Below are positions 24,211-33,474 of a stretch of 64,000 nt of DNA, piece by piece. The notes beneath the pieces were generated by a model that saw only the letters and a program-made list of their open reading frames with translations, had not been told where the DNA came from and searched no databases. How positions within the stretch are numbered: position 1 is the stretch's first letter; each line of letters begins with the position of its first letter. The DNA is from Hyphomicrobium sp. MC1 (GTDB lineage: Bacteria; Pseudomonadota; Alphaproteobacteria; Rhizobiales; Hyphomicrobiaceae), in the NCBI RefSeq assembly GCF_000253295.1, contig NC_015717.1, forward strand, positions 682,001 to 746,000, in the 5' to 3' direction. The position numbers and the translations under genes are program-made.

Positions 24211-25304
24211 TGAGCATCGAAGTTTTAGCCGTCAACAAGACGTTTGGTACGTTCAAGGCGCTTGACGACATTTCGCTGAAATTCCCGGACGGCGAACTCG
24301 TCGCCTTGCTTGGCCCGTCGGGATGCGGAAAGACGACACTTCTGCGCGTGATTGCCGGGCTTGAACACGCCGACAGCGGACGAATATTGCTCGACGGTGT
24401 CGACGCGACGGACAAGGACGTGCGGCAGCGGCGCGTCGGGTTCGTGTTTCAGCACTACGCACTGTTCCGGCACATGACTGTGTTCGAGAATATCGCGTTC
24501 GGGCTGCGGGTTCGGCCGCGTCGCGAACGGCCGAGTGAGAAAGAGATACGCGCGAAAGTTACGCGTCTACTCGAGCTTGTACAACTTGGTTGGGTTGCAA
24601 ACCGCTTTCCGTCGCAGCTTTCGGGCGGCCAGCGCCAGCGTATCGCCCTAGCGCGTGCGCTCGCGGTCGAACCGCGCGTTCTTCTTCTCGACGAACCGTT
24701 CGGCGCGCTCGATGCAAAAGTACGCAAAGAGCTTCGTCGCTGGCTTCGCACGCTTCACGATGAGCTGCATATCTCGTCGATCTTCGTGACGCACGATCAA
24801 GACGAAGCGCTCGAAGTGTCGGACCGCATCGTGCTGATCAACAAGGGGCGAGTCGAGCAGATTGGTGCACCGGGCGAAATCTATCAGTATCCAGAGACGG
24901 CGTTCGCCTATGGCTTCATCGGATCCGTCAACGAATTTCGAGGGCGTGTCGAACAAGGCTACGTGCGCATCGGTGACGAGAGGCTTCGCATCGAAGACAA
25001 GCATTTCTCCGACGGCCAGCAGGTCGTTGCGTTCAGCCGGCCGCAGGACACTGAGATTGTTTCTTATGACCAGTCTGAGGACGGCGTATCGGCACGCATT
25101 AACCGAATTCTGGGCAATGGTGCGCTTGCGCGTGTGGAACTTATTGCTAACGGCGAGGCGCGACAGGGCCGGAAGGAATTCTTTGAAGTGGAAATTCCGG
25201 GCCTCGAATTGCAATCACTCGGCCTTTCGGCCGGGCAACGTGTTAAGCTCAAGGCACGCAAATTGAGTGTCTTCTCAGATCAGAACGGTAGCAACGCGTC
25301 GTGA
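24210..25304 (+). CDS. cysA: Sulfate/thiosulfate ABC transporter ATPase CysA
   Basis: A 364-residue ATPase with Walker A LLGPSGCGKTTLLRVIAGLE (residues about 32-51), Q-loop FVFQHYALFRHMTVFENIAFG in part, signature LSGGQRQRIALARALA and Walker B LLLDEPFGALDAKVR. The C-terminal 130 residues form the TOBE-like regulatory domain of CysA. It powers sulfate import. The start at 24210 overlaps the cysW stop (TGATG). Its stop overlaps the LysR gene (GTGA). Confidence 0.95.
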   Translation: MSIEVLAVNKTFGTFKALDDISLKFPDGELVALLGPSGCGKTTLLRVIAGLEHADSGRILLDGVDATDKDVRQRRVGFVFQHYALFRHMTVFENIAFGLRVRPRRERPSEKEIRAKVTRLLELVQLGWVANRFPSQLSGGQRQRIALARALAVEPRVLLLDEPFGALDAKVRKELRRWLRTLHDELHISSIFVTHDQDEALEVSDRIVLINKGRVEQIGAPGEIYQYPETAFAYGFIGSVNEFRGRVEQGYVRIGDERLRIEDKHFSDGQQVVAFSRPQDTEIVSYDQSEDGVSARINRILGNGALARVELIANGEARQGRKEFFEVEIPGLELQSLGLSAGQRVKLKARKLSVFSDQNGSNAS

Positions 25305-26239
25305 ATTTCCAGCAACTCCGCATTATTCGAGAAACGCTGCGGCGTAATTTCAATCTGACAGAAGTTGCGAATGCGCTCTACACGTCGCAGTCCGGCGTCT
25401 CGAAGCACATCAAGGATCTCGAGGATGAGCTCGGCGTTGAGCTGTTCGTGCGCCGTGGCAAGCGGCTTCTGGGATTGACGGAACCGGGCAAGGAGCTGGC
25501 GCAGATCGTCGATCGCATATTGCTCGATACGGCAAACATCAAGCGGCTGGCGGATCAATTCGCAAAGTCGGATCGGGGTGAGATCACCATTGCGACGACA
25601 CACACGCAGGCGCGGTATGCGTTGCCGGGCCCGATTGCAGCATTCCGAAAGGAGTTTCCCAACGTCCATATGATACTACAGCAAGGCACGCCGAAGGAAA
25701 TCGCGGCTATGCTGAGCGATGGCACCGCGGACATCGGAATCGCAACCGAGGCGCTGGAAGACACGCCCGAGCATGTGTCGTTTCCATTCTATTCGTGGCA
25801 CCATGCTGTGATTGTTCCAAAGGGGCATCCGCTCGCCGACGGCGCTCCGTTGACGCTCGATAAGATCGCCGATTGGCCGATCATCACGTATCATGAGGGT
25901 TTTACGGGACGTCCGGCAATTGATGCGGCGTTTGCGTCAGCCAATCTTGCTCCTGATATCGTCATGGCCGCGCTCGATGCGGACGTGATCAAGACTTATG
26001 TCGAGGTCGGGCTCGGCATCGGCATTGTCGCCTCAATGGCTTACGATGAACAACGAGACACAGGTCTGACTCTGCTCGACACAACGCATCTCTTTCCGCA
26101 GTCAACGTCTCGGATTGCGCTACGGCGCGGACGTTTTTTGCGGGGATTCGCCTATCGCTTCATCGAGCTTTGCGCGCCGGCGCTGACCGAGAAGATCGTC
26201 AAGGCAGGGACGGCGGCGCCGACTGATGCGTCGGCATAA
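25301..26239 (+). CDS. cysB: CysB-like LysR-type regulator
   Basis: A 312-residue LysR regulator from a GTG start. The HTH at residues 1-62 (MNFQQLRIIRETLRRNFNLT, then EVANALYTSQSGVSKHIKDL) is of the CysB/Cbl type, distinct from most LysR proteins. The effector domain contains TTHTQARYALPGPIAAFRKEFP, where the TTHTQARY stretch is the CysB ligand-loop signature. CysB binds N-acetylserine and activates sulfate uptake and reduction. It is translationally coupled to cysA and is the best candidate to bind the three repeated motifs in this locus. Confidence 0.9.
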   Translation: MNFQQLRIIRETLRRNFNLTEVANALYTSQSGVSKHIKDLEDELGVELFVRRGKRLLGLTEPGKELAQIVDRILLDTANIKRLADQFAKSDRGEITIATTHTQARYALPGPIAAFRKEFPNVHMILQQGTPKEIAAMLSDGTADIGIATEALEDTPEHVSFPFYSWHHAVIVPKGHPLADGAPLTLDKIADWPIITYHEGFTGRPAIDAAFASANLAPDIVMAALDADVIKTYVEVGLGIGIVASMAYDEQRDTGLTLLDTTHLFPQSTSRIALRRGRFLRGFAYRFIELCAPALTEKIVKAGTAAPTDASA

Positions 26240-26260
26240 GAACGCTGATCTCGGTCCTGC

Positions 26261-27049
26261 TTAGCCGACGTGCGGTTTCAACGCGCGAAGCCACGCCAAG
26301 CTCTCGAAGGTCGTCGTGCGGGGGCGGTATTCGCAGCCAATCCAGCCGGTATAGCCGACGCTGTCGAGATGCTTGAAGATGAACGGATAGTTGATCTCGC
26401 CGGTGCCGGGTTCATGGCGGCCTGGCGTATCGGCGATCTGCACGTGGGCAATCATCTTCAGGTATTTGTCGATGGTCGGGGTAAGATCGCCTTCCATGAT
26501 CTGCATGTGGTAGACGTCGTACTGCAGGCGGAGGTTTTCTGCTTCCACGCTTTCGACGATGTCGGCGGCCTTCGCCGTGGTGTCAAGAAAGTAGCCCGGA
26601 ACGTCGCGGGTGTTGATGGCTTCGATCAGGAGCGTGATGCCGTTGTCGGCCAACACATGCGCGGCATGGCGCAGGTTCTCGACATAGGTCTTACGCATGG
26701 CGCGTATTTCGCCGCCGACGGGGACGACCCCCGCGAGGCAATGAAGCTGTTTGCAGCCGAGGGTCGTCGCGTATTTCGCCGCGCGGGCAACGCTGTCGTG
26801 GAATTCGCCGACAAGGTTCGGATAGATCGCGAGGCCGCGTTCTCCGGCTGACCAGTTGCCGGCGGGAAGATTGAAAAGGGCGAGTTGCAACCCGTTGGCT
26901 TTGAGGCGGGCGCGGATATCCTCGGCTTCGAAGTCATAGGGAAACATGAATTCCACGGCATCGAAACCCGCTGCTGCGGCGGCCTCGAAGCGATCGAGAA
27001 ACGGCAGCTCGTTGAACAGCAGCGACAGGTTGGCCGCAAACTTCGGCAT
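26261..27049 (-). CDS. hyi: Hydroxypyruvate isomerase-family sugar isomerase
   Basis: A 262-residue TIM-barrel isomerase of the Hyi/OtnI family: MPKFAANLSLLFNELPFLDR, FDAVEFMFPYDFEAEDI, the metal-site glutamate in LIEAINTRDVPGYFLD, and DVYHMQIMEGDL. Hyi converts hydroxypyruvate to tartronate semialdehyde; close relatives (OtnI) isomerise 2-oxo-tetronate, and the two are hard to tell apart by sequence. In a methylotroph it could link to the serine cycle, but that is inference. It is convergent with the LysR gene, 21 bases apart, and shares direction with lipA. Confidence 0.82.
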   Translation of the reverse strand: MPKFAANLSLLFNELPFLDRFEAAAAAGFDAVEFMFPYDFEAEDIRARLKANGLQLALFNLPAGNWSAGERGLAIYPNLVGEFHDSVARAAKYATTLGCKQLHCLAGVVPVGGEIRAMRKTYVENLRHAAHVLADNGITLLIEAINTRDVPGYFLDTTAKAADIVESVEAENLRLQYDVYHMQIMEGDLTPTIDKYLKMIAHVQIADTPGRHEPGTGEINYPFIFKHLDSVGYTGWIGCEYRPRTTTFESLAWLRALKPHVG

Positions 27050-27066
27050 TGGTTTCTCTATTCGGG

Positions 27067-28035
27067 CTAAGGCGAGACGCGGGCGCGGTGGGCCGCTTTG
27101 AGGCGGCGGAAATCATCGCCTGCGTGGAATGACGACCGTGTAAGCGGCGAGGCGGCGACGAGCAGAAAACCTTTGGCGCGTCCGACTTGTTCGAGACCGG
27201 CAAACTCATCCGGCGGGACGTAGCGCTTGACCTCGGCGTGCTTGCGCGTCGGTTGCAGGTATTGTCCGACCGTCAGGAAATCGACGTCGGCGGAACGCAG
27301 ATCGTCCATGACCTGTAGAACGTCTTCGCGTGTTTCGCCAAGGCCTACCATGATGCCCGATTTGGTGAAGACACTCTGGTCGAGTTCCTTCGCCCGCTGC
27401 AGCAGCCGCAGCGAATGGAAATAGCGCGCGCCGGGGCGAATTTTCAAATAGAGGCCCGGTACGGTTTCGAGGTTGTGATTGAAGACGTCCGGGCGGGCTT
27501 CGATGACGACTTCAAGTGCGCCGTCCTTGCGCAGAAAATCCGGCGTCAGAACTTCGATGGTCGTCTCGGGAGATGCCGTGCGGATGGCACGGATCGTTGC
27601 GGCGAAATGGGCCGCGCCGCCGTCGCTCAGGTCGTCGCGATCGACTGACGTGACGACGATGTGCTCAAGGGCGAGTTTGGCGACGGCATCAGCGACGCGC
27701 GTCGGTTCGTCAGGATCGAGCGCGGAGGGCAATCCCGTTGCGACGTTGCAGAACGCGCAGGCGCGCGTGCAGACGCCACCCATGATCATCATCGTGGCAT
27801 GGCGTTTCTGCCAGCAGTCGCCGATGTTGGGGCAGGCGGCTTCTTCACAGACGGTGTGCAGGCGATGGCCGCGGACAATCGAGCGGGTTTCGTCGTAGCC
27901 CGCCGAGCCGGGGGCGCGCACGCGTAGCCAGTTCGGCTTGGGCAGCGCCGGGGTATCGGTGTGCGAAGCTTTCTCGGGATGGCGCGGACGTGGCGGCATG
28001 CCGACGGTATCGAGCAGAGTGGTCAAGGTCGCCAT
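27067..28035 (-). CDS. lipA: Lipoyl synthase
   Basis: A 322-residue radical-SAM enzyme. The N-terminal auxiliary-cluster motif CEEAACPNIGDCW and the SAM-cluster motif CTRACAFC are both present, and RSSFHAGDD near the C-terminus supplies the conserved RSS serine. It inserts two sulfur atoms into octanoyl-lipoyl domains. The start at 28035 (MATLTTLLDTV) fits the alphaproteobacterial N-terminus; an upstream ATG at 28062 lacks a ribosome-binding site. The hyi gene follows 17 bases later. Confidence 0.95.
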   Translation of the reverse strand: MATLTTLLDTVGMPPRPRHPEKASHTDTPALPKPNWLRVRAPGSAGYDETRSIVRGHRLHTVCEEAACPNIGDCWQKRHATMMIMGGVCTRACAFCNVATGLPSALDPDEPTRVADAVAKLALEHIVVTSVDRDDLSDGGAAHFAATIRAIRTASPETTIEVLTPDFLRKDGALEVVIEARPDVFNHNLETVPGLYLKIRPGARYFHSLRLLQRAKELDQSVFTKSGIMVGLGETREDVLQVMDDLRSADVDFLTVGQYLQPTRKHAEVKRYVPPDEFAGLEQVGRAKGFLLVAASPLTRSSFHAGDDFRRLKAAHRARVSP

Positions 28036-28135
28036 CTGTCCAACTGAAGGTTGGCCGAGCATAGCCGCCGTGGCGGTCAGATTGCAACAAGACCTAGGGC
28101 TAGGCTGACCGGCGACAGACGCGGGGAAGGATAAT

Positions 28136-28162
28136 AAAAAGGGCGGCTCGTGGGAGCCGCCC
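28136..28162 (-). terminator. Intrinsic terminator of the L,D-transpeptidase gene
   Basis: On the minus strand GGGCGGCTC / GAGCCGCCC (9 bp, 4-base loop) followed by TTTTTATTAT. It lies 29 bases after the stop at 28192. Confidence 0.92.
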
Positions 28163-28191
28163 TCGCATTTCCAAGGCCGGATCGTGGCGGC

Positions 28192-29355
28192 TTATTGCAC
28201 GCGAACCGATGCCTGCTGGACATGAGCAATTTCGCTGCTCGAAACCGATGCCTTAGTGGCACGAGGCGTCGCGTCGGATGCCCGTGTCGCAGCTGTCGGC
28301 TTGACAGGGTCGGGAACTGCAACCGTCGGGTCCGTGGACGGATCGGAAGCCGAGGGGACTTTCGCGACAGCAGCGGCCGTCGGCTTCTTTTTGGCGGCCG
28401 AGGCGTTCGTTGCTTTCTTCTTCGGCGCGTCGGTCGGGGCTTGCTCTTCAATTACGGCGCGCGCTTCGTGAACCTTCTTTGCGGGCCTTTCCGCTTCGGC
28501 CTTCTTCTCGGGCACGAAATCGTCATCGTCCTTCGTGGCGTCGCGCGCGTTCTGCTGATCGTTCTGCGGCTCCGGTTCAGAGGCGGAAGCGGTCGCAACC
28601 GGCTTCTTCGGCTCGTCCCAGAAGAACAGGCTTTCGATGCCGCCGCCCGTCGATTGCTTGGCGGCCGTCTGCTCGGGCTGTTGGCTTTGGGCGGGCGCCG
28701 CTGCTGCGGCTCGCGGGTTCGAGTCCTTGTCGGTATAGCGCGGCAGGTTGCTGCCATCCGAGATGGTCTGCGTCTTGAACTGCTGCCACGTGACCGTCAC
28801 GCGCGTTCCGACCGGCACGCGCGGATAAAGGTCCAGCACGTCCTGGTTCGTCATGCGGATGCAGCCGTGCGAAACGGCCTGGCCGATGGTCCACGGCGCG
28901 TCGGTGCCGTGAATGCGATAGGCGCTGGAGCCCAGATACATAGCGCGAATGCCGAGCGGGTTCATGGGATGGCCGCCCGGTACCCAACGCGGCAGGCGCG
29001 GGTTGTTGCGGACCATGTCGGGGGTCGGCGTCCACGGTGGGTTGACGCGCTTTGAAGAGACTTTGGTAACGCCTTGCCAGCGGGCTTCACCGGTCGGGAT
29101 GGCGACCGGGTAGGTCAGCGCAACGCCCGGCTTCATGATCCAGTAGAGGCGGCGATCGGAGAACGAGACAATGATCTGGCCCGGCTTATATTGCGGGTCG
29201 AACGAGACGACGCTGCGGCCACCGCCATATTCGGGGCTGCCACCCCAGAGAAAATCGACGAGATCCTCGGCTTTGGCCGAAGACGCGGAAACCAGTCCGC
29301 CAGCCATGATGAGGGCGGCGAGAGCTAATCCGCTGAGGCGACGTGGCAGATTCAT
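28192..29355 (-). CDS. L,D-transpeptidase (YkuD/ErfK) with long disordered tail
   Basis: A 387-residue periplasmic protein: signal peptide (residues 1-29, ending SSAKA), catalytic YkuD domain at about 57-200 with IHGTDAPWTIGQAVSHGCIRM, where His149 and Cys165 form the active site. The remaining 185 residues are Ala/Lys/Pro-rich low-complexity sequence, probably a cell-wall linker. The enzyme forms 3-3 peptidoglycan crosslinks or attaches proteins to the wall. The ATG at 29355 follows GGAG; an ATG at 29382 is also open. Confidence 0.9.
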   Translation of the reverse strand: MNLPRRLSGLALAALIMAGGLVSASSAKAEDLVDFLWGGSPEYGGGRSVVSFDPQYKPGQIIVSFSDRRLYWIMKPGVALTYPVAIPTGEARWQGVTKVSSKRVNPPWTPTPDMVRNNPRLPRWVPGGHPMNPLGIRAMYLGSSAYRIHGTDAPWTIGQAVSHGCIRMTNQDVLDLYPRVPVGTRVTVTWQQFKTQTISDGSNLPRYTDKDSNPRAAAAAPAQSQQPEQTAAKQSTGGGIESLFFWDEPKKPVATASASEPEPQNDQQNARDATKDDDDFVPEKKAEAERPAKKVHEARAVIEEQAPTDAPKKKATNASAAKKKPTAAAVAKVPSASDPSTDPTVAVPDPVKPTAATRASDATPRATKASVSSSEIAHVQQASVRVQ

Positions 29356-29811
29356 CGGGGGGATGCTCCGGTTTGGCAACAATAGTTAACAATGCACAGA
29401 ACGGGTGATCATCCTGTGCGCCGAATTATGAAGAGCGGGTATAGTTCAGGACCGTTTTTATCGGCAGAGCAGGGAAGTCACAGTGGGGCGCCGATTGTGC
29501 TCGGATCGCTGACTTTCCAAGAGTTTTCGAAATTTTCGCACTGCGTGTTGCGGTTCGATGACGGGGGCAGACGATGTTCGTTCTTTGTCTGAACCAGTGC
29601 CGGCTTCGACAGGGCTGTGGTGGGAACAAAATAGGAATATCGGCCGCGTTGTGCCGCGTCCGTTTTCGAGACGATCGTTCAGCATGGATTGCGGGTGTGC
29701 GGAAACACTGCAGCTGCGGCCGTGACTCGTAGGGGCTCAGACATCATCGCGCGAAACAGGCCGACGGAATTTGGCCGCGCGATGATGTTGGTCAGCCCTG
29801 CTATCGAGAGC
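29356..29811 (+). other. Intergenic stretch without a recognised gene
   Basis: Between two minus-strand genes. It should carry the L,D-transpeptidase promoter. No convincing ORF, RNA or repeat was seen; the plus-strand frame at 29689-30063 is a shadow of the small secreted protein. Confidence 0.5.
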
Positions 29812-30069
29812 TTAGTTGCAGGCGTTCTGCCAGGAGGTGCACTGGGTGCCGAATGTGCCAGGCACACATTTGGTGTGAACCGGGCCTTTGCCGGTGCGGC
29901 CCTTGCCCTCGATGATGTTCGCGAGACCGTGGGTCGACATGATAACGGCGAGGTCGTGGGTCAGGCCATCGCCGACCGCTGCAACTCTGACGCAACTGCC
30001 GGCCTGAGCCGTTACGGAAAGCGCACACGTTACTGCAGCCACTGCAAACCCGAGTTTCAATGAGCGCAT
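29812..30069 (-). CDS. Small secreted cysteine-containing protein, unknown function
   Basis: An 85-residue protein with a clear signal peptide (MRSLKLGFAVAAVTCALSVT, cleavage likely after AQA) and a mature part of about 63 residues with four cysteines (GSCVRVAAVGDGLTHDLAVI, KCVPGTFGTQCTSWQNAC). The cysteines probably form disulfides in the periplasm. GGAGG lies just upstream of the ATG at 30069, which rules out the longer frame. I do not recognise the family. It is divergent from the cupin gene at 30229. Confidence 0.7.
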   Translation of the reverse strand: MRSLKLGFAVAAVTCALSVTAQAGSCVRVAAVGDGLTHDLAVIMSTHGLANIIEGKGRTGKGPVHTKCVPGTFGTQCTSWQNACN

Positions 30070-30228
30070 TTGCCCCTCCAGATCGAAATGGTCTCCCCGG
30101 CCGGAAACTAGCGGGTGCACATTCGAAAGACAGCCACTGTCAAAGCGCCATAAACAAGGGAATTGCGCCGCGTGCCGGATTTGCCACTGCGGGGCACTGT
30201 CGAGACCAGGAAACTCGAGGTTCTATTC

Positions 30229-30654
30229 ATGAGCGAAAAGCAGGAAGCTTCGGCGACGGGCCGTTTCGATATCGCCGAGGTCGCTGCGTCGTTTCCCGGG
30301 ACGGCTGCGACTCTGCTCGTCGACCGTTACCTCACGAACAGGGAGGCTGCGAGCGCGCGGGTTTTCCGCGTCTACAAGCCGACGCCGCCGCATTATCACG
30401 CCACGTGCGACGAGTATCTTTACGTGTTTTCCGGTCGCGGCACGTTCTGGATGAAAGATCCGGCGACGATTGCGGAATTCCGTCCCGGTCAGCTATTATT
30501 CTTTGAAAAGGGGACGGTCCATGCGCTCCCCGATATCCTTGAAGGACCAGTGGTATTTCTTTCGGTCGATACGCCGCGGCGCGATCCCAAGGATATCATC
30601 TTCGTCAACCCTGAAGACGGAACGCCCGAGAGTTTCATCCAGCAAAGCTATTGA
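30229..30654 (+). CDS. Small cupin-domain protein
   Basis: A 141-residue single-domain cupin. The first motif is PTPPHYHATCDEYLYVFSGR and the second is FRPGQLLFFEKGTVHAL, so the metal-binding His/Glu set is present. No signal peptide, so cytosolic. The start at 30229 has GAGG 9 bases upstream; the frame is open to 30163 without supporting signals. Substrate unknown. It is followed 50 bases later by ggt. Confidence 0.75.
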   Translation: MSEKQEASATGRFDIAEVAASFPGTAATLLVDRYLTNREAASARVFRVYKPTPPHYHATCDEYLYVFSGRGTFWMKDPATIAEFRPGQLLFFEKGTVHALPDILEGPVVFLSVDTPRRDPKDIIFVNPEDGTPESFIQQSY

Positions 30655-30704
30655 TCTCCGCACGCGCTTTGGGCCGGGTGCGGCACACCCTCCCCGGAGA
30701 TGGA

Positions 30705-32450
30705 ATGACGTTTCGAATTTTACTCGCCGCTTCGTGTCTGCTTGTCGCTACCGTAGCGTCGGCGCAGGAATTTCGGCCGCCGCCTGAGGCAGCATCGGGA
30801 ACAACCGAGAAAGCACTCGTTACCGCCAAACGGCATATGATCGCTGCGGCAGAGCCGCTGGCGGCGGAGACCGGCCGCGAGATTCTGCGTCGCGGCGGGT
30901 CCGCGGTCGATGCTGCAATCGCGGCTGAGATGGTGCTTGGGCTGGTCGAGCCGCAGTCGTCGGGGCTCGGCGGCGGGGCTTTCATCACGTACTGGGATGC
31001 GAAGACGCGTTCGGTCACGATGTACGACGGACGCGAAACGGCGCCTGCCGCCGCGAAGCCGGACCGCTTCCTGACCAAAGACGGCAAGCCGATGGCCTTC
31101 GAAGATGCCGTTTTGTCGGGCCTGAGCGTCGGCGTGCCGGGCGTGTTGCGCGCTCTTTATGTGGCGCATGAAAAGCACGGCAAGCTGCCGTGGAAGGATT
31201 TGTTTGATCCGGCGATCAAGCTTGCGGAGAACGGCTTTCACGTTTCGCCGCGGCTTGCTGTTCTGCTTGCGAAAGATGACCCGCAAAACTTTGCGCCGGA
31301 AGCGCGCGCTTACTTTTACGAAGGCGGAACGCGCTCGCGTGCGGAAGGCGAATTGCTGAAGAACCCGGCATATGCCGCAACGCTTCGCCTGATCGCGGAT
31401 AAGGGGCCGGAGGCTTTTTATTCCGGCGATATTGCCAATGCGATCGTTGCGGCTGTGCAAGGCGCGACAAGCATCAAAGGCGATATGACCGCCGCCGATC
31501 TCGCTTCGTACACCGCGCCGGAGCGGCCGCCGGTTTGTGTCGATTATCGCGGGCGTAAGGTCTGCGGGATGGGGCCCCCGTCGTCGGGCGGGTTGACGGT
31601 CGGCGCGGTGCTGAAGCTCATCGAACCGTTCCCGCAAGTGCAAGGTCCGGCTGCGGCGATGACCGCGCCAGCGCTGCACATCATCTCGGAAGCTGAAAAG
31701 CTCGCTTATGCCGATCGCAACCGCTACATCGGCGATCCCGAGCGCATTCCTGTTCCCTCGGGTTTGCTCGACGATGGCTACCTCGCCGAGCGGCGGAAGC
31801 TGATCGATCCGAAGAGAGCGATGGAGAAAGCCGAGCCGGGTCTGCCGCCGGGACTCGCGAAGAAGACATTCGGCGTCGATGCGACGTATGAGGTGCCCGG
31901 CACGACGCAGATGTCGATCATCGACGATGACGGCAATGCGTTCTCGATGACGGCGACCATCGAGAGCGCGTTCGGTTCGCATCTGTGGGCGAAGGGATTC
32001 CTGCTCAACAACGAGCTGACGGATTTTTCGTTCAAGCCTGTCGACGATCATGGCGTGGCGGTCGCTAACGCCGTTGAAGGCGGAAAGCGTCCGCGTAGCT
32101 CGATGGCGCCGACGATCGTGTTAAGCGCGGACGGGAATCCGGAGATTGTGACCGGCTCGCCTGGTGGGTCGCAGATCATTCTCTATGTCGTGAAGACGCT
32201 CGTTGCGATGATCGATTGGGATATGAACGCGCAACAGGCGGCGTCTCTGACCAACTTCGGCAGCCAGGGCGGACCGGTATTGATCGAATATTCGCAGCCG
32301 ATCCTTTGGCCCGCTTATGAACTTACGCTATACGGTCAGGCCGTCTCTGGCGCGACGATGACGTCGGGCGTCAATACGGTTGCGCGAGATGGCGCTTTGC
32401 TCGAAGGCGGTGCAGATCCGCGCCGCGAAGGTGTAGCGCTCGGCGATTGA
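30705..32450 (+). CDS. ggt: Gamma-glutamyltranspeptidase
   Basis: A 581-residue periplasmic proenzyme with a signal peptide (TFRILLAASCLLVATVASAQ). The autoprocessing site is Thr400 in PGTTQMSIIDDDGNAFS, which becomes the N-terminal nucleophile of the small subunit. Upstream, EPQSSGLGGGAFITYWD and YDGRETAP are family motifs. It cleaves or transfers the gamma-glutamyl group of glutathione. The ATG at 30705 has CCGGAGAT upstream. Length is normal. Confidence 0.94.
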   Translation: MTFRILLAASCLLVATVASAQEFRPPPEAASGTTEKALVTAKRHMIAAAEPLAAETGREILRRGGSAVDAAIAAEMVLGLVEPQSSGLGGGAFITYWDAKTRSVTMYDGRETAPAAAKPDRFLTKDGKPMAFEDAVLSGLSVGVPGVLRALYVAHEKHGKLPWKDLFDPAIKLAENGFHVSPRLAVLLAKDDPQNFAPEARAYFYEGGTRSRAEGELLKNPAYAATLRLIADKGPEAFYSGDIANAIVAAVQGATSIKGDMTAADLASYTAPERPPVCVDYRGRKVCGMGPPSSGGLTVGAVLKLIEPFPQVQGPAAAMTAPALHIISEAEKLAYADRNRYIGDPERIPVPSGLLDDGYLAERRKLIDPKRAMEKAEPGLPPGLAKKTFGVDATYEVPGTTQMSIIDDDGNAFSMTATIESAFGSHLWAKGFLLNNELTDFSFKPVDDHGVAVANAVEGGKRPRSSMAPTIVLSADGNPEIVTGSPGGSQIILYVVKTLVAMIDWDMNAQQAASLTNFGSQGGPVLIEYSQPILWPAYELTLYGQAVSGATMTSGVNTVARDGALLEGGADPRREGVALGD

Positions 32451-32475
32451 GAGACAGCAGCAGGCAGCTTTAGAC

Positions 32476-33474
32476 GTGAGCAATTCGACCATCACCGTCG
32501 TCGGTGCAGGCATTTTCGGCCTTTGGCAAGCTTATACGCTGGCCAAAGCCGGCTATCGCATTCGCCTCATTGAGGAAAGTGACGCGCCGTTTGCTCAGGC
32601 ATCGAGCCGGTGGGCGGGCGCAATGATCGCGCCGGAATGCGAGGCGGAAGGCGCGCCGCCGATCGTTCGCGATCTCGGTCGCGAGGCGTTGAAGATCTGG
32701 CGCGATATGTATCCGGCGACGATCGACAACGGCACGCTCGTCGTCGCGCATGCGCGCGACGCAGGAGATCTGGCGCGCTTCCAAAACATGACCGAGGGAC
32801 ATGACCTCGTAGGTGCGGCGCGCATCGGCGAACTCGAATCTGCGCTCGCGGGGCGGTTCGAGCGGGGGCTTTATTTTGAAGCGGAATCGCATCTCGATGC
32901 GCGGAAGGCGCTCGGCTGGCTTCTCAGTCAAGTTCAAGCTCTGGGCGGTGAGGTTCATTTAGGTGCGCCGTGGGACGGTGACGCAGACGGCGTTGTCGTT
33001 GATTGCCGGGGCATCGGCGCGCAGCGTGATCTCAAGGCGTTGCGCGGCGTGCGTGGTGAGCGCGTGCTGATCGCAACTCCAGACGTGTCGCTCGCGCGGC
33101 CCGTGCGGCTGCTGCATCCGCGGCAGCCGATCTACATCGTGCCACAAGGCGACGGACGATTTGTGGTCGGCGCGAGCGTGGTCGAGCGCGAGGACGATGG
33201 ACCGATGACGCTCAAATCGGCGCTCGATCTTCTAGGCTCCGCCTATGCACTGCATCCGGCGTTTGGCGAAGCCTCGGTATTGGAAATGGGCGCAGGCATT
33301 CGGCCGTCGTTTCCCGACAACGTTCCGCGCATCGTCGTCGAAGACGGCGGCAAAGTTATCCGCGTCAACGGCGCGTACCGGCACGGGTTCCTACTGGCGC
33401 CGGCGCTCGCGCGCGAGGTGCTGGCTTACCTCTCAGACGGCCGGCGTGAGGGGCTTCTGTTCAGCGCCCCCTGA
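32476..33474 (+). CDS. thiO: FAD-dependent glycine oxidase-like protein (ThiO)
   Basis: A 332-residue DAO-family flavoenzyme from a GTG start. The FAD motif is ITVVGAGIFGLWQAYTLAKAG (residues 6-26, in parts) and the C-terminal end has GAGIRPSFPDNVPRI and NGAYRHGFLLAPALA. ThiO oxidises glycine to the imine used by ThiG. thiS-thiG-thiE lie 3.5 kb downstream on the same strand, supporting this call, although another D-amino-acid oxidase role is possible. Its last 42 bases overlap the convergent acyltransferase gene. Confidence 0.8.
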   Translation: MSNSTITVVGAGIFGLWQAYTLAKAGYRIRLIEESDAPFAQASSRWAGAMIAPECEAEGAPPIVRDLGREALKIWRDMYPATIDNGTLVVAHARDAGDLARFQNMTEGHDLVGAARIGELESALAGRFERGLYFEAESHLDARKALGWLLSQVQALGGEVHLGAPWDGDADGVVVDCRGIGAQRDLKALRGVRGERVLIATPDVSLARPVRLLHPRQPIYIVPQGDGRFVVGASVVEREDDGPMTLKSALDLLGSAYALHPAFGEASVLEMGAGIRPSFPDNVPRIVVEDGGKVIRVNGAYRHGFLLAPALAREVLAYLSDGRREGLLFSAP

